A DNA stretch of 64,000 bases from Deltaproteobacteria bacterium (GTDB lineage Bacteria; Desulfobacterota; Binatia; UTPRO1): NCBI GenBank assembly GCA_020852955.1, contig JADYZW010000044.1, positions 108,729 through 172,728 of the forward strand, in the 5' to 3' direction. Both the position numbers and the translations under genes were made by a program. Below the pieces are notes generated by a model. The model saw only the letters and a program-made list of their open reading frames with translations, made no database searches and was not told the origin of the DNA. This document shows, piece after piece, positions 16,577 to 25,051 of the stretch. The number at the start of each line of letters is the position of its first letter. Within the stretch, counting starts at the first letter, position 1.

Positions 16577-17560
16577 CTACACCGCTGAGCGCAGCACCTC
16601 GGGCTCGGACGGGGTCGCCGCGTCGCTGCCGCGCTCGCGCGTGATGCGGGCGAAGAGATCGAGCTCCGGGTCGAAGATCCACCGCAGCAGGACACGGGTC
16701 AGCGATCGGTGCGCGTACAGCGGCTCGTAGAACTCGGGCGCGAGCTTCTTCAGCTTCGGCAGGTGCACCCACGGCACCCGCGCCAGATCGTGGTGCTCGT
16801 TGTGGTAGCCGATGTTGAAGGACACCAGGTTCAGGATCCCGTAGTACGAATACGTCTCCTGGCCCGGCACCACGGTGTAGTGCTCCTGGATCCAGCGGGC
16901 GCCGAGCGGATGGAGCCCGATGCCGACGAACGTCGAAAGCAATACGTAGGCGAGCCCCGCGGCACCGCACCATTGCCAGATCAGGTAATCGGTCGCGGCC
17001 ACCAGCGCGACGTTCACGAAGAGCCACGGATCGGCCAACCGGCCACGGATGCGCAGCGGCCGGATGACCTCGATCCCGGCGAAGACGAGGAGCCAGAGAG
17101 CCTTCCGCAGCGGCGAGTTGCCGACCAGGCGGGCCTCCCAGCGATAGGCGAGGTCGGCGTCGTAGTCGTACTCGTCGAGGCGCCAGTGGTGCAGGTTATG
17201 GTAGGTCCGGAACGACATCGCGCTCGGAAACCCCTGCCCGACGTTGCAGAGCAGACCCATCAGCCGGTTCGCCCACGAGCCCTGTAAGATCAGGTCGTGG
17301 CTCGCGTCATGGATGAGCACGAAGAGCGCATGACTGGCGAACGCACCGACCAGATACGCCGTCGCGACGATCACGAGCCAATGGGCGTCGCGGAGCGCGT
17401 AGGCGATCGACAGCTGACCGGCGACGACCGCCGCGACGCAGAGCGCCGAGGGCGGGTACGGTCCGATGAGCTCTCGGACGTCGGGGTGGCTCTTGAGAAG
17501 CTCTTTGGCGCGGTCGATGTGCGGATTGCGCCCCGCGCTGACGGTGTAATCGGCGCGCAC
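16577..17560 (-). CDS. Dihydroceramide/sphingolipid delta-4 desaturase (DEGS-like membrane desaturase)
   Basis: 327 residues, the size of eukaryotic DEGS1. Di-iron histidine boxes: H84DASH88, H121NLHH125 and H253NEHH257. Beyond the boxes it carries stretches specific to the sphingolipid delta-4 desaturase family: HPLGARWIQEHY, ETYSYYGILNL, FNIGYHNEHHDL and LPKLKKLAPEFYEPL, plus the N-terminal PH..R..L..hPdVreL pattern. Four or so membrane helices flank the boxes. It should insert the 4,5-trans double bond into dihydroceramide or a relative, needing oxygen and an electron donor. It lies 6 nt after the adjacent nucleotidyltransferase gene (one transcript) and 8 kb from spt. Strong family call; regiochemistry is inferred. 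Confidence 0.92.
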   Translation of the reverse strand: MRADYTVSAGRNPHIDRAKELLKSHPDVRELIGPYPPSALCVAAVVAGQLSIAYALRDAHWLVIVATAYLVGAFASHALFVLIHDASHDLILQGSWANRLMGLLCNVGQGFPSAMSFRTYHNLHHWRLDEYDYDADLAYRWEARLVGNSPLRKALWLLVFAGIEVIRPLRIRGRLADPWLFVNVALVAATDYLIWQWCGAAGLAYVLLSTFVGIGLHPLGARWIQEHYTVVPGQETYSYYGILNLVSFNIGYHNEHHDLARVPWVHLPKLKKLAPEFYEPLYAHRSLTRVLLRWIFDPELDLFARITRERGSDAATPSEPEVLRSAV

Positions 17561-17566
17561 GCGCTT

Positions 17567-18400
17567 CTACCGCTCCCCGTCCGAGGGAAGCGCCTGGCGC
17601 GCCGCTCCCCCCTCGTCCCGCGCGCCCCTACCGACGTCGACTCGGGCCCAGCGCGCGGCCGCAAGCGGCGCGTCGCCGAGCGCGCTCACGAGCGCGCGGG
17701 CACGGGGCACGTCCTGCAGGTAGTCGATCTCCGCGAAGCGAGCGTCACCGATGCCTACCGCCTGGACCTGGCCTCGTCCGGCAAGCAGGTTGACGGCCGA
17801 AAGGTACCAGCGCCGCGAGCCCTCCGGCTCGCGCAGGATCTCGTCGAGCGCTTGCGTGAACAGCGCCGGGCCGCGTCCGCGGTACAACGAGAATCCGATG
17901 GCTTCGCCGTGGCTTACGTCCGCCGTGAGATCCTTGCCGACGCGCGTGACCCGGGTGCCGGCGCGCGAGACCTTCATGTCGTCGGCGTCATAGGAAGGCT
18001 TCTCCGCGACCGCCATCGCGACCGGCGTGGCGGCGCTCGCGAGCAGCCGCTCGACCACCGTCCTCTCGGCGAGCGTGTCGCCGTTCACCAGCAGGAAATC
18101 CTCGGCCATCTCCGGGCTTGCGACGGCGCAGCTGACGAGATTGTCGGCCCGGTCGTACAGCTCGTTGAAGAGGGTCCGGGCATGCATGCCGGGCGGCGTG
18201 ATCTGCCGCAGCCGGCGCTCGACCTCCGCCGCGCCGAATCCCGTGACCACGACCACGTGGTGGACACCCGCGCTCGCCAGCATTCGGAGCTGCCACTCGA
18301 GCACCGTGCGCCCGCCGATACGGATCAGGCACTTGGGGAGATTCGTCGTCAGCGGCAGCAAACGCCGGCCCTGACCCGCGCTGAGAATGATCCCCTTCAA
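17567..18400 (-). CDS. CTP-type phospho-alcohol nucleotidyltransferase (headgroup activation candidate)
   Basis: 277 residues. N-terminus MKGIILSAGQGRRLLPLT is the signature NTP-binding loop, followed by PKCLIRIGGRTVLEW and the metal-site LLVNGD. A late FAEIDYLQDVPRA motif is typical of cytidylyl/nucleotidyltransferases such as LicC-type enzymes. TTG at 18400 is the start because it gives this exact N-terminus, preceded by a GGGGGA. Caulobacter uses a cytidylyltransferase (CpgD) of this general kind to activate phosphoglycerate for its anionic sphingolipid. Being in one transcript with the desaturase supports a lipid headgroup role. Possible promoter about 75-100 nt upstream (TTGACG at 18496-18501), with a poor -10. 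Confidence 0.82.
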   Translation of the reverse strand: MKGIILSAGQGRRLLPLTTNLPKCLIRIGGRTVLEWQLRMLASAGVHHVVVVTGFGAAEVERRLRQITPPGMHARTLFNELYDRADNLVSCAVASPEMAEDFLLVNGDTLAERTVVERLLASAATPVAMAVAEKPSYDADDMKVSRAGTRVTRVGKDLTADVSHGEAIGFSLYRGRGPALFTQALDEILREPEGSRRWYLSAVNLLAGRGQVQAVGIGDARFAEIDYLQDVPRARALVSALGDAPLAAARWARVDVGRGARDEGGAARQALPSDGER

Positions 18401-18553
18401 TCCCCCGTCCTTGAATCGACCCGTTGACCCGCCAGCGCCGAAGTCATCGCGCGGTGAGCGCGACGCTCCGGTCGTGTGACAGACAAACGCCCCAGCGTCA
18501 AACGAAGCGACCGGGCGCTCCTGAACGATGCCCGACCGGCCCGGCGCGAACCG

Positions 18554-19495
18554 TCAGCGGAAGGCGCCGGCCCGGTAGAGGCGCCAGGCCTCGGCGCCGA
18601 GCGCGAGCAGCGGGTGGCGCCGTTGCCGCCAGTCGGTGGTGATGGCGACGCCCGAATGGCGCTGGATCTTCCACAGCACGTAGTCCACCCCACCCTCGAA
18701 GATCAGGCCGTTGCGCAGAATCCGTAGGAAAAACAAAACTTTCGCGTACAGCCGCCGGACGCGCCAGGCCCGGAGCGCGCGCCTCCTCTCGCCCGGAGAG
18801 AGCGCGACCGCGAAGGCGCCGGCCTCCACCGCGACCCGCCAGGGCAGGCTCGGCAGCGCAAGCGCTGTCGCGGCGGCGAACCGCGGCGCGTTGGCGGCCC
18901 AGAGCGCGTCGGCCGCACCGGGCCGCTCGGGCCGGACCTCGGCGCCGTAGGTCGCCTGCCAGGCCCGCGTCCAGAGCTCCCGCGCGTCGAACCGCGCGCC
19001 GGCGAAGGGCACGGCGAAGCGCACGAAGGTCCGGATCGCGCCCGCGAGCGCCTCGGCGACGACCGCGCGCGCCTCCGCGTCGGCGGCCCAAACGAGCGCG
19101 CAGGGCTGCGCGAAACGCGCCCAGAAGTACGGCTCCGCGGTGTGGAACGACGTCAATCGCGGCAGGTCGTCGAGGGCGAGGACCGCGTACTTGCAGCGCA
19201 CCGGATGCCGCTCGCCCTGCGCTTCCATATAGAAGACGTTCGGCGGCAGCAGGCGATTGCCCATCGCGAGCGCCGGCTGTTGCGGATACGCGCTCGGATA
19301 GCTCGAGACCAGCGCGTAGAGATCGAGCAGGCCTTCGGCGTCGTCGCCGCGGCGAAGGTTCGAGCCGTACATCACGACCGCCCGGAGCGCGGCCCCGAAC
19401 CGCGAACGCAGCCGATCGGCTAGAAGGTGGGCACCCGCCGGAACCGTCGCGTCGAGCTCGCGCTCGACCATTTCCTCGAGCGTCGGGTGCGTCAC
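18554..19495 (-). CDS. Tam41-like nucleotidyltransferase (candidate CDP-lipid synthase)
   Basis: 313 residues. Pol-beta-type nucleotidyltransferase loop VVMYGSNLRRG (Gly44-Ser45) with the metal Asp58 in LLDLYALV, then PPNVFYMEAQ and VRCKYAVLALDDLPRL. This order, glycine-serine loop, hydrophobic LDF/LDL strand, VYYN-like segment, KYxV and a DL.r/DL.W segment, matches the mitochondrial CDP-diacylglycerol synthase Tam41 as I know it. The GTG start overlaps the lipid kinase stop (GTGA), so it is translated from the same operon. The expected reaction is CTP plus a phosphorylated lipid giving CDP-lipid; with the kinase upstream, CDP-ceramide is an attractive product. Family call moderate, substrate inferred. 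Confidence 0.65.
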   Translation of the reverse strand: MTHPTLEEMVERELDATVPAGAHLLADRLRSRFGAALRAVVMYGSNLRRGDDAEGLLDLYALVSSYPSAYPQQPALAMGNRLLPPNVFYMEAQGERHPVRCKYAVLALDDLPRLTSFHTAEPYFWARFAQPCALVWAADAEARAVVAEALAGAIRTFVRFAVPFAGARFDARELWTRAWQATYGAEVRPERPGAADALWAANAPRFAAATALALPSLPWRVAVEAGAFAVALSPGERRRALRAWRVRRLYAKVLFFLRILRNGLIFEGGVDYVLWKIQRHSGVAITTDWRQRRHPLLALGAEAWRLYRAGAFR

Positions 19496-20448
19496 GGGAC
19501 CGCGCGCAGGAAGTAGGCCGCACGCCGCGCCGTCAACACGACGCGCCGCTCGCGTCCGGTCGGCGCGACGAGCTCCCCGTCCAGGGTGAATCCGCCGTCG
19601 AACCGGAGGTCGATCTCGTCGAGGTTGTGACTGAGATAGCCGAGCTCCGGCCGGAGCCAGGGACTCGGCCGTCCGCGGAGCGCGGGCAGGATCGCACGTG
19701 CGAGATGGCGCGGCCGCTCGCGCATGGCGCTGAAGCGCAGCGGCCCCGGGCCCGTCCCCCAGTACGGGCGCACACCGAGGAACTGCCGATCCATGGTCGA
19801 GGTGAGGATGCCGAAGTAGCGCGTCGGCGGGAGCGCCCGCCCGTCGAGGCGGACGTCGGCGGTGAGCGGAGGGAACATCGTGGCCGCACGACCGGTGAGC
19901 ACGCGGGCGAGGAAGGTCGCCAGCGCGACGCCGCCGCCGAGCTGGCCGCGGACGCCGTGGCTCTCGAGCTGACTGCGCGCGAAGACGATGCCGTCGTACA
20001 CGGCGCCGGCGCCGAACATCATCGCGAACTGCGGGCCGTCGGGAAGCTCCGCGCGCACCACGGGATGGCGCTCGACGCGGCCGGGAAGCACTCCGCTCGC
20101 CGACGCGGCGAGCAGCCGCGCCAGCGCCGCCACCGGCTTGGACCCGTAGCCGACGTTGCGCGCGGTCGAGTTGGTCGTGCCGCCCGGCAGCACCGCGAGA
20201 ACCGGCAGGCGATCGAGCGGAGCGCGCAGCAGGGCGGTGAGCACCGCCTGCACCGACCCGTCGCCCCCGTTCACGACCACGATCTCGGTGTCGTCGTCCA
20301 GCGCGGCGCGCGTCGCGTCGCCGAGGCCCTGGAAGGACGGCTCGGCGTAGTGTCGAACTCCCGTATGGTCGGCCAGCAGCCGCGCGATCTTGCCGAGCAG
20401 TCCGTGGCGGGCGTTCCGGCCGCTCGTCGGATTGCTGAGGATCGCCAC
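19492..20448 (-). CDS. Diacylglycerol/ceramide kinase family lipid kinase
   Basis: About 318 residues from GTG 20448. DAGK catalytic motifs: ILSNPTSGRN at the start, VVVNGGDGSV (GGDGS in place of GGDGT, ~60-65) and LPGGTTNSTAR (~88-94), where the usual TxND reads TTNS. The C-terminal beta-sandwich (FDGGFTLDGELV) is the family lipid-binding half. The frame is open upstream to an ATG at 20619 that overlaps the preceding gene, and a TTG at 20583 is another candidate, so the start is unsure; the extension has no conserved content. In this operon it should phosphorylate ceramide or a long-chain base, as Caulobacter CpgB does. Confidence 0.85.
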   Translation of the reverse strand: MAILSNPTSGRNARHGLLGKIARLLADHTGVRHYAEPSFQGLGDATRAALDDDTEIVVVNGGDGSVQAVLTALLRAPLDRLPVLAVLPGGTTNSTARNVGYGSKPVAALARLLAASASGVLPGRVERHPVVRAELPDGPQFAMMFGAGAVYDGIVFARSQLESHGVRGQLGGGVALATFLARVLTGRAATMFPPLTADVRLDGRALPPTRYFGILTSTMDRQFLGVRPYWGTGPGPLRFSAMRERPRHLARAILPALRGRPSPWLRPELGYLSHNLDEIDLRFDGGFTLDGELVAPTGRERRVVLTARRAAYFLRAVP

Positions 20449-20590
20449 CCGCAGCGGGTGGCGACGCGGCCGCTCGCCGTGACCGTCCGACGCGTCGAGA
20501 CGGTGCGGCTGCGGGTCGACGTCGGCCGGAAGGGCCGGGTCGGCCGAAACCTCGAGGGCCTGCTGTGGTCCGCGCGGCGGCAACCCGTGC

Positions 20591-21814
20591 TTACTGCACG
20601 AGATGGCGCACGGCGGCAAGGTCCGCGACGAACGGCCTCGCCCAGGCCGGCACGACCTCGGCCTCGTTGCCGAGCTCCTCGATCCAGGGTCGGAGGGGCC
20701 CGGAGCGCCGCCGCACCTGCATTCCCTGCAGGCAGCGGATGCCGAGGACCACGGTCGAGAGCACGGTCCAGGCGGCGACGACGACGAGCCCGGTGTGCGG
20801 AACGCCGGCGAGCCACGAGGCCGTCAGGACGATCAGGTTCGGGTTCCGGCGGGCCATGACCAGGCGAAAGTACGAGTCGAACGGGCGCCAGGCGAAGAGC
20901 GAGCCGCCGCCCACCGCATGCTTGAAGAAGCTCTCGAAGAAGCGGCCGCCGACGTAGAAGGCGACGATCGCGATCAGCAGGGGAAGCACCGAGAGGACGT
21001 TCATCGGCCCGGTCACGCCGACCGCCCACGCGATGTACCAGATCGGCGGATGCACGGAGTCGATGGTGTGGTCGAAGTAGTGTCCGAACGGCGTCGACGT
21101 GACCGTGACGCGCGCGAGCTTGCCGTCCACCGTGTCGAGAAACGTCATGAGCCACGCAAGCGCGATCCCGGAGCCGAACCAGCCGAGCGCGAACAGCACG
21201 GTCACGCCCACGACGAGGAGGAAGCTCACCGAGGTGACCGCGTTCGGCGGGATGCCGCAGCGCGCGCACACCCGCACGACCGCGCGCGCCGGCGCCGGCC
21301 ACAGCCACTTGGTCACGAGATCGGTGACGCCCTTGTAGGAGCCGTCGAAGAGATGCCGCTCGAGCGCGGCGGCGCGCTCGGAGCGCACGGGCAGCACGAC
21401 CGGCGGCGCCGCCTTGTGGAGCTTGCGCACGAACGCCGTCGAGAAGTCCTCCGGGCTGCGCACGACGACGCTCGGAAGCGACGTCGGATCGGCCTCCCCC
21501 TCCACGATGGCGCGCGCCACGGCGGCATCCGGTGCGGGCACATGCACCGCGACCGCGCGCGCGCGCGCGTCGGAGGCGGTCAGGGCGACCCCCGGCTGGC
21601 GCAGCAGGTCGGCGAGCGTCCGGTCCTCGAAGAGATAGTCGCCGCGCAGCCACAGCACCGAGCTCGCGGACGCCTGCGGGCTCGCGTCACGCACCACCTG
21701 CGCCACACCCGCCGCGCGCAGCTGACGCGTCAGCCGCTCCGCGCCGTCGATGCCCCACAGGCGAACGTCGCCGCCGCCGACGATGCCGACGGCGGGCGCT
21801 CCTCCGGCCGTCAT
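20591..21814 (-). CDS. CDP-alcohol phosphotransferase with N-terminal nucleotidyltransferase-like domain
   Basis: 407 residues. The C-terminal ~230 residues form a membrane CDP-alcohol phosphatidyltransferase: the motif DG-x2-AR-x8-G-x3-D-x3-D is perfect (Asp230 Gly231 Ala234 Arg235 Gly244 Asp248 Asp252). The first ~150 residues resemble a degenerate NTP-transferase domain, with VLWLRGDYLFEDRTL near the metal site, as in fused inositol-phosphate enzymes of archaea and Thermotoga. ATG at 21814 overlaps the lptG-like stop (ATGA). It transfers a phospho-alcohol between a CDP-activated and an acceptor partner; here headgroup attachment to a sphingolipid is likely. Confidence 0.88.
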   Translation of the reverse strand: MTAGGAPAVGIVGGGDVRLWGIDGAERLTRQLRAAGVAQVVRDASPQASASSVLWLRGDYLFEDRTLADLLRQPGVALTASDARARAVAVHVPAPDAAVARAIVEGEADPTSLPSVVVRSPEDFSTAFVRKLHKAAPPVVLPVRSERAAALERHLFDGSYKGVTDLVTKWLWPAPARAVVRVCARCGIPPNAVTSVSFLLVVGVTVLFALGWFGSGIALAWLMTFLDTVDGKLARVTVTSTPFGHYFDHTIDSVHPPIWYIAWAVGVTGPMNVLSVLPLLIAIVAFYVGGRFFESFFKHAVGGGSLFAWRPFDSYFRLVMARRNPNLIVLTASWLAGVPHTGLVVVAAWTVLSTVVLGIRCLQGMQVRRRSGPLRPWIEELGNEAEVVPAWARPFVADLAAVRHLVQ

Positions 21815-22878
21815 GCCAGCCCCGCGCGGCGGAAGAGCGCCGCGACGGCCACGCCCGCGACGAGCGCGGGCAGGAGCGCGATCGCGAGCGGCGACACGCC
21901 GGCGACGAGCCCGAGGTTGGTGAACAGCTCCCGCGCCATCTGGAACCCGATCCCGACGAGCGCGGCCACGAGCGCGCGCTCGCCGACGCGCACCGCGCGT
22001 CCACTCGCCATCACCATGGGAACCGCCAGGAGCACCATCACCCCCATGTACACCGGGGCGCTCACCCGCCGCCAGAAGGCGACCTCGTGCGCGAGGGGAT
22101 TCTGCCGCTGCGCCCGCAGGGTCCGGATGGTGCGCACGAGTTCCGCGAGCGAGAGATCGCGCGGCTCGAGCCAGAGGGTCCGGAGCCGTTGCGGGTCGAC
22201 GTCGACGCGCCACGGCTCGAACGCGGCGCCGCGGGTGGTCGCGACGTCGTCGTGGAACGTGCTCTCGCGGAGATCGCGGAGCCGCCATCCATCCGCCTCC
22301 GGCACGGCGGCGCGCGCGTACGTGAAACGCGAGAGGGCCCGGCCGCCCGCGAAGTCGAACTCGTAGACCTCGCCGAGGGAGCCGTCGGGATGGAGCGTTC
22401 CGACGTTCACGAACCGCGATCCGGCGCGCACCCAGAGTCCGGACGCGGTCGAGAGCGCGCGCCCGCCCGAGAGCACGAGCGCGCGCTGTGCATGCGCCCG
22501 CTGGCTGAGCGGTACCGCGACGAGCTCGCCCAGGACTGCGCCGCCGATCGCCAGGACGACCGCCGCACCCAAGACCGCGCGCGCGATACGCAGCGGCGAC
22601 CATCCCGCGGCCTGCATCGCGACGATCTCGCGGTCGCTCGCAAGCCGCCCGAGACCCAGAACCGCCCCGAGCAGCGCGGCGGCCGGAAAGAGCCCGTAGG
22701 CCTCGCTCGGAAGCGTGAGGGCGACGAAGCCGAGCACGCGCCCGACCGTCCATCCGCCGCCGACCGCACGCAGCCCCTCGGTGAGGTTCAGCACGGTGAA
22801 GACGGCCAGGAGCCCCCCGAGCGCCTCGCCGAAGCTGCGCGCGACCGTGAAACCGACGTGGCGATCGAGAAGCCTCAT
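21811..22878 (-). CDS. lptG: LptF/LptG-family permease (LptG-like)
   Basis: 355 residues. N-terminal helices (ARSFGEALGGLLAVFTVLNL), EAYGLFPAAALLGAVLGLGRLASDREIVAMQAAG, a periplasmic beta-jellyroll in the middle, and three C-terminal helices: the YjgP/YjgQ architecture. ATG at 22878 overlaps the stop of the next upstream gene (ATGA). LptF and LptG with LptB move LPS from the inner membrane to the Lpt bridge. No lptB, lptA or lptC is here, and the pair is embedded in a lipid-headgroup operon. A dedicated sphingolipid export role is a reasonable inference. Confidence 0.85.
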   Translation of the reverse strand: MRLLDRHVGFTVARSFGEALGGLLAVFTVLNLTEGLRAVGGGWTVGRVLGFVALTLPSEAYGLFPAAALLGAVLGLGRLASDREIVAMQAAGWSPLRIARAVLGAAVVLAIGGAVLGELVAVPLSQRAHAQRALVLSGGRALSTASGLWVRAGSRFVNVGTLHPDGSLGEVYEFDFAGGRALSRFTYARAAVPEADGWRLRDLRESTFHDDVATTRGAAFEPWRVDVDPQRLRTLWLEPRDLSLAELVRTIRTLRAQRQNPLAHEVAFWRRVSAPVYMGVMVLLAVPMVMASGRAVRVGERALVAALVGIGFQMARELFTNLGLVAGVSPLAIALLPALVAGVAVAALFRRAGLA

Positions 22879-23981
22879 GCCGCCGCGCGGCGCTGACGCC
22901 AGGCGAGCGCGAGCACCACGGCGAGACAGGCGCCGTGCACGACCCAGAGCCCGCCTGCCGCAGGCACGAGACCGTTGGCGATCCAGCCCTTCGCGGTCCC
23001 GAGCAGCGTCCGGTACGCCACGTACGCCAACGCCGCCGCGACGATCCGCACCGCCCTGCCCGAGCGCGGGTCGAAGCGCCCGAGCGGAATCGCGAGCAGG
23101 CAGAGGAGCACGGTCGCGATCGGCATGGCGATGCGCCACTGGATCTCGGCGACGGACTCCGGATCGCCGGCGGCGACGAGCTCTCGCCAGGTGAGGCTCT
23201 TCTCGGCATCGCCCTCGGGCGGGGGCAGCGGAACCTGCATCGCGAGGCGCTCGAACTGCGTGACGGTCTGCTTGCCGCCCTCGACGCTGAGATCGTACTG
23301 GTAGCCCTCTTCGAGGATGAGCGTGCGGACGCCCCGCCCCGTGTCGCGCGTCTCGATCGCGCGGGCCGCGGAGAAGACCGCGAGTCCGTTCGCGTCGCGC
23401 CGCTGCACGAACACGTCCTCGAGGTAGCCCGGATCGGTCGCCGACCGCGCGCCGGCGAACACCACCTCGCGCGCCGCCGAGCGGAGCTCGTAGAAGACCC
23501 CCGGCGTCAGGTCGTCGAGGCCCGACGCGGCGATGGCCCGGTCACGGATCTCGGCATAGCGGGCCGCCGCCCACGGCCGTCCCGAAAAGGCGAGCACGCC
23601 GACGGCGAGCGCGGCGCAGAGCGCGCAGCCGAGGACCGCGCGCTCGAGACGTCCGGGTCCGACCCCGGTCGCCGCCAGGGCGATCAGCTCCCGGTCGCGC
23701 GAGAGGCGATTCATGGCGAGCAGCACGCCGAGATATGCGACCGCCGGCAGCAACGAGGGCAGCGCCATCACCGTGCGGAGCCCGAGGAGCAACGCCAGGA
23801 CGCCGCCGGGCAAGCCGCCTACGGCGGCATCGGAGAGCAGCGCGCTTCCCCGCGTGACGAGGAAGATCCCGAGCACGACCGCGAAGCCGCCGAACGCGTG
23901 CGACGTCACCTCGCGCGCCACGTATCGGTCGAGGAGCGGCGGAAAGCCGATGACGGCGGCAGTGCGCAAGCCGGTTCGCAT
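22875..23981 (-). CDS. lptF: LptF/LptG-family permease (LptF-like), first gene of the operon
   Basis: 368 residues from ATG 23981 (a TTG at 24005 is also in frame). Same fold as its neighbour: LLDRYVAREVTSHAFGGF, ALPSLLPAVAYLGVLLAMNRLSRDRELIALAATGV, a central periplasmic domain with YQYDLSVEGGKQTVTQFERL, and C-terminal helices with AMPIATVLLCLLAIPLGR. The latter block is typical of LptF. It begins the run lptF-lptG-CDP-alcohol transferase-kinase-Tam41-like. It is divergent, 65 bp, from the CerR-like gene, so both may share control. LPS itself cannot be excluded as cargo. Confidence 0.85.
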   Translation of the reverse strand: MRTGLRTAAVIGFPPLLDRYVAREVTSHAFGGFAVVLGIFLVTRGSALLSDAAVGGLPGGVLALLLGLRTVMALPSLLPAVAYLGVLLAMNRLSRDRELIALAATGVGPGRLERAVLGCALCAALAVGVLAFSGRPWAAARYAEIRDRAIAASGLDDLTPGVFYELRSAAREVVFAGARSATDPGYLEDVFVQRRDANGLAVFSAARAIETRDTGRGVRTLILEEGYQYDLSVEGGKQTVTQFERLAMQVPLPPPEGDAEKSLTWRELVAAGDPESVAEIQWRIAMPIATVLLCLLAIPLGRFDPRSGRAVRIVAAALAYVAYRTLLGTAKGWIANGLVPAAGGLWVVHGACLAVVLALAWRQRRAAA

Positions 23982-24046
23982 CGCACGCACCCCGCGGAGC
24001 GTCAAGGCGACGGCGCGGCGGACAATGGGATACGGTCGCGCCCACG

Positions 24047-25018
24047 ATGCGGGTGTTCGTGACCGGCGCGACCGGCTTCGTCGGGGTCCACCTCGTCCCC
24101 GCCCTGCGCGCGCGCGGCCACGAGGTCGCCTGCCTCGTGCGCGACGCGCGCAAGGCCCGCGCGCGCTTCGGCGACGCGCCGCCGACGATCGTCGGCGGCG
24201 ACCTCGGCGATCGCGCGGCGCTCGCCCGCGGCGTCGCCGCGACCGACGCCGTCGTACATCTCGCGGGGCTCGTGGCGGCGCGGAGCCGCGCCGACCTCTT
24301 CGCCGTGAACGCCGCCGGCACGCGCGCGCTCGCGGACGCGGTGCGCGCGCGGCCGGGCGTGCGCGCCTTCGTGCACGTGAGCAGCCTCGCGGCCGCCGGT
24401 CCCGCGCTCCCCGGCCGCGCGCCGACGGGCGACGAGCCGCCGCACCCGGTCAGCGACTACGGCCGGAGCAAGCTCGCCGGCGAAGCGGCCGTGCGCGAAC
24501 TCGCCGTCCCCTGGACGATCCTCCGACCGCCGGCGGTCTACGGCCCGCACGACCGGGAGTTCCTCCGTCTCTTCCGCATCGCCCGCCGCGGCGTGGCGCC
24601 GATGTTCGGCGACGGCGCGCAACGGCTCGCGCTCGTGTACGCCGCCGACCTCGCCGACGCGATCGTCTCCTGCATCGAGCGGCCGCCGCCGCCGGGCATC
24701 TACTATCCCGCCCACCCGGCGCCGACCACCGCGCGCGCGCTGGTGGAGGCGATCGGCGTCGCGCTCGGCCGTCCGGTCCGCGTCGTCCCCCTGCCGCGCG
24801 CGATCGTCCGGCCGCTCTTCTGGGTGACCGGGACGAGCGCGCGGCTCGCGCGCCGCGCGACGCTCCTCTCGCGCGACAAAGCCAACGAGATCCTCGCCGA
24901 CGCGTGGCTCTGCTCACCGGCCGCGCTGGAGGCGGCGACGGGGTGGTGCGCGGCGACCGACCTCGCGACCGGCCTCTCCCAGACCGCCGCGTGGTATCGA
25001 CGGAGCGGCTGGCTCTGA
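24047..25018 (+). CDS. NAD-dependent epimerase/dehydratase family protein (candidate ceramide reductase)
   Basis: 323 residues, extended SDR. Cofactor loop VTGATGFVG (residues 5-13), acidic and Arg residues after strand 2 (VRDARK, dinucleotide selectivity), VSSLAAAG with the catalytic Ser and the Y138GRSK142 pair. The C-terminal half has LRPPAVYGP and a substrate cap. CerR of Caulobacter, which reduces the 3-keto group in the bacterial ceramide pathway, belongs to this epimerase group. The placement between the lptF-like operon and spt supports the same role here. No isomerase-specific residue can be read by eye. Confidence 0.82.
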   Translation: MRVFVTGATGFVGVHLVPALRARGHEVACLVRDARKARARFGDAPPTIVGGDLGDRAALARGVAATDAVVHLAGLVAARSRADLFAVNAAGTRALADAVRARPGVRAFVHVSSLAAAGPALPGRAPTGDEPPHPVSDYGRSKLAGEAAVRELAVPWTILRPPAVYGPHDREFLRLFRIARRGVAPMFGDGAQRLALVYAADLADAIVSCIERPPPPGIYYPAHPAPTTARALVEAIGVALGRPVRVVPLPRAIVRPLFWVTGTSARLARRATLLSRDKANEILADAWLCSPAALEAATGWCAATDLATGLSQTAAWYRRSGWL

Positions 25019-25033
25019 CCGCGCCCGCAGCGA

Positions 25034-25050
25034 GCGCGCCGCCGGCGCGC
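25034..25050. terminator. GC hairpin between convergent CerR-like and spt genes
   Basis: Seven-base-pair perfect inverted repeat GCGCGCC...GGCGCGC with a 3-nt loop in the 33-bp gap between two convergent stops. No T-run follows, so it may be a weak or Rho-assisted bidirectional terminator. Confidence 0.35.
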
Positions 25051-25051
25051 G

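Noticed and set aside
19492..20619. Lipid kinase starting at ATG 20619
   Set aside because: It would overlap the upstream gene and add ~57 residues of Pro/His-rich sequence with no conserved content; GTG 20448 gives the family N-terminus. It cannot be fully excluded.
24000..24046. Bidirectional promoter between lptF-like and CerR-like genes
   Set aside because: A TTGACG occurs on the minus strand at 24000-24005 but no -10 follows at 16-18 nt; on the plus strand a TACGGT lacks a -35.
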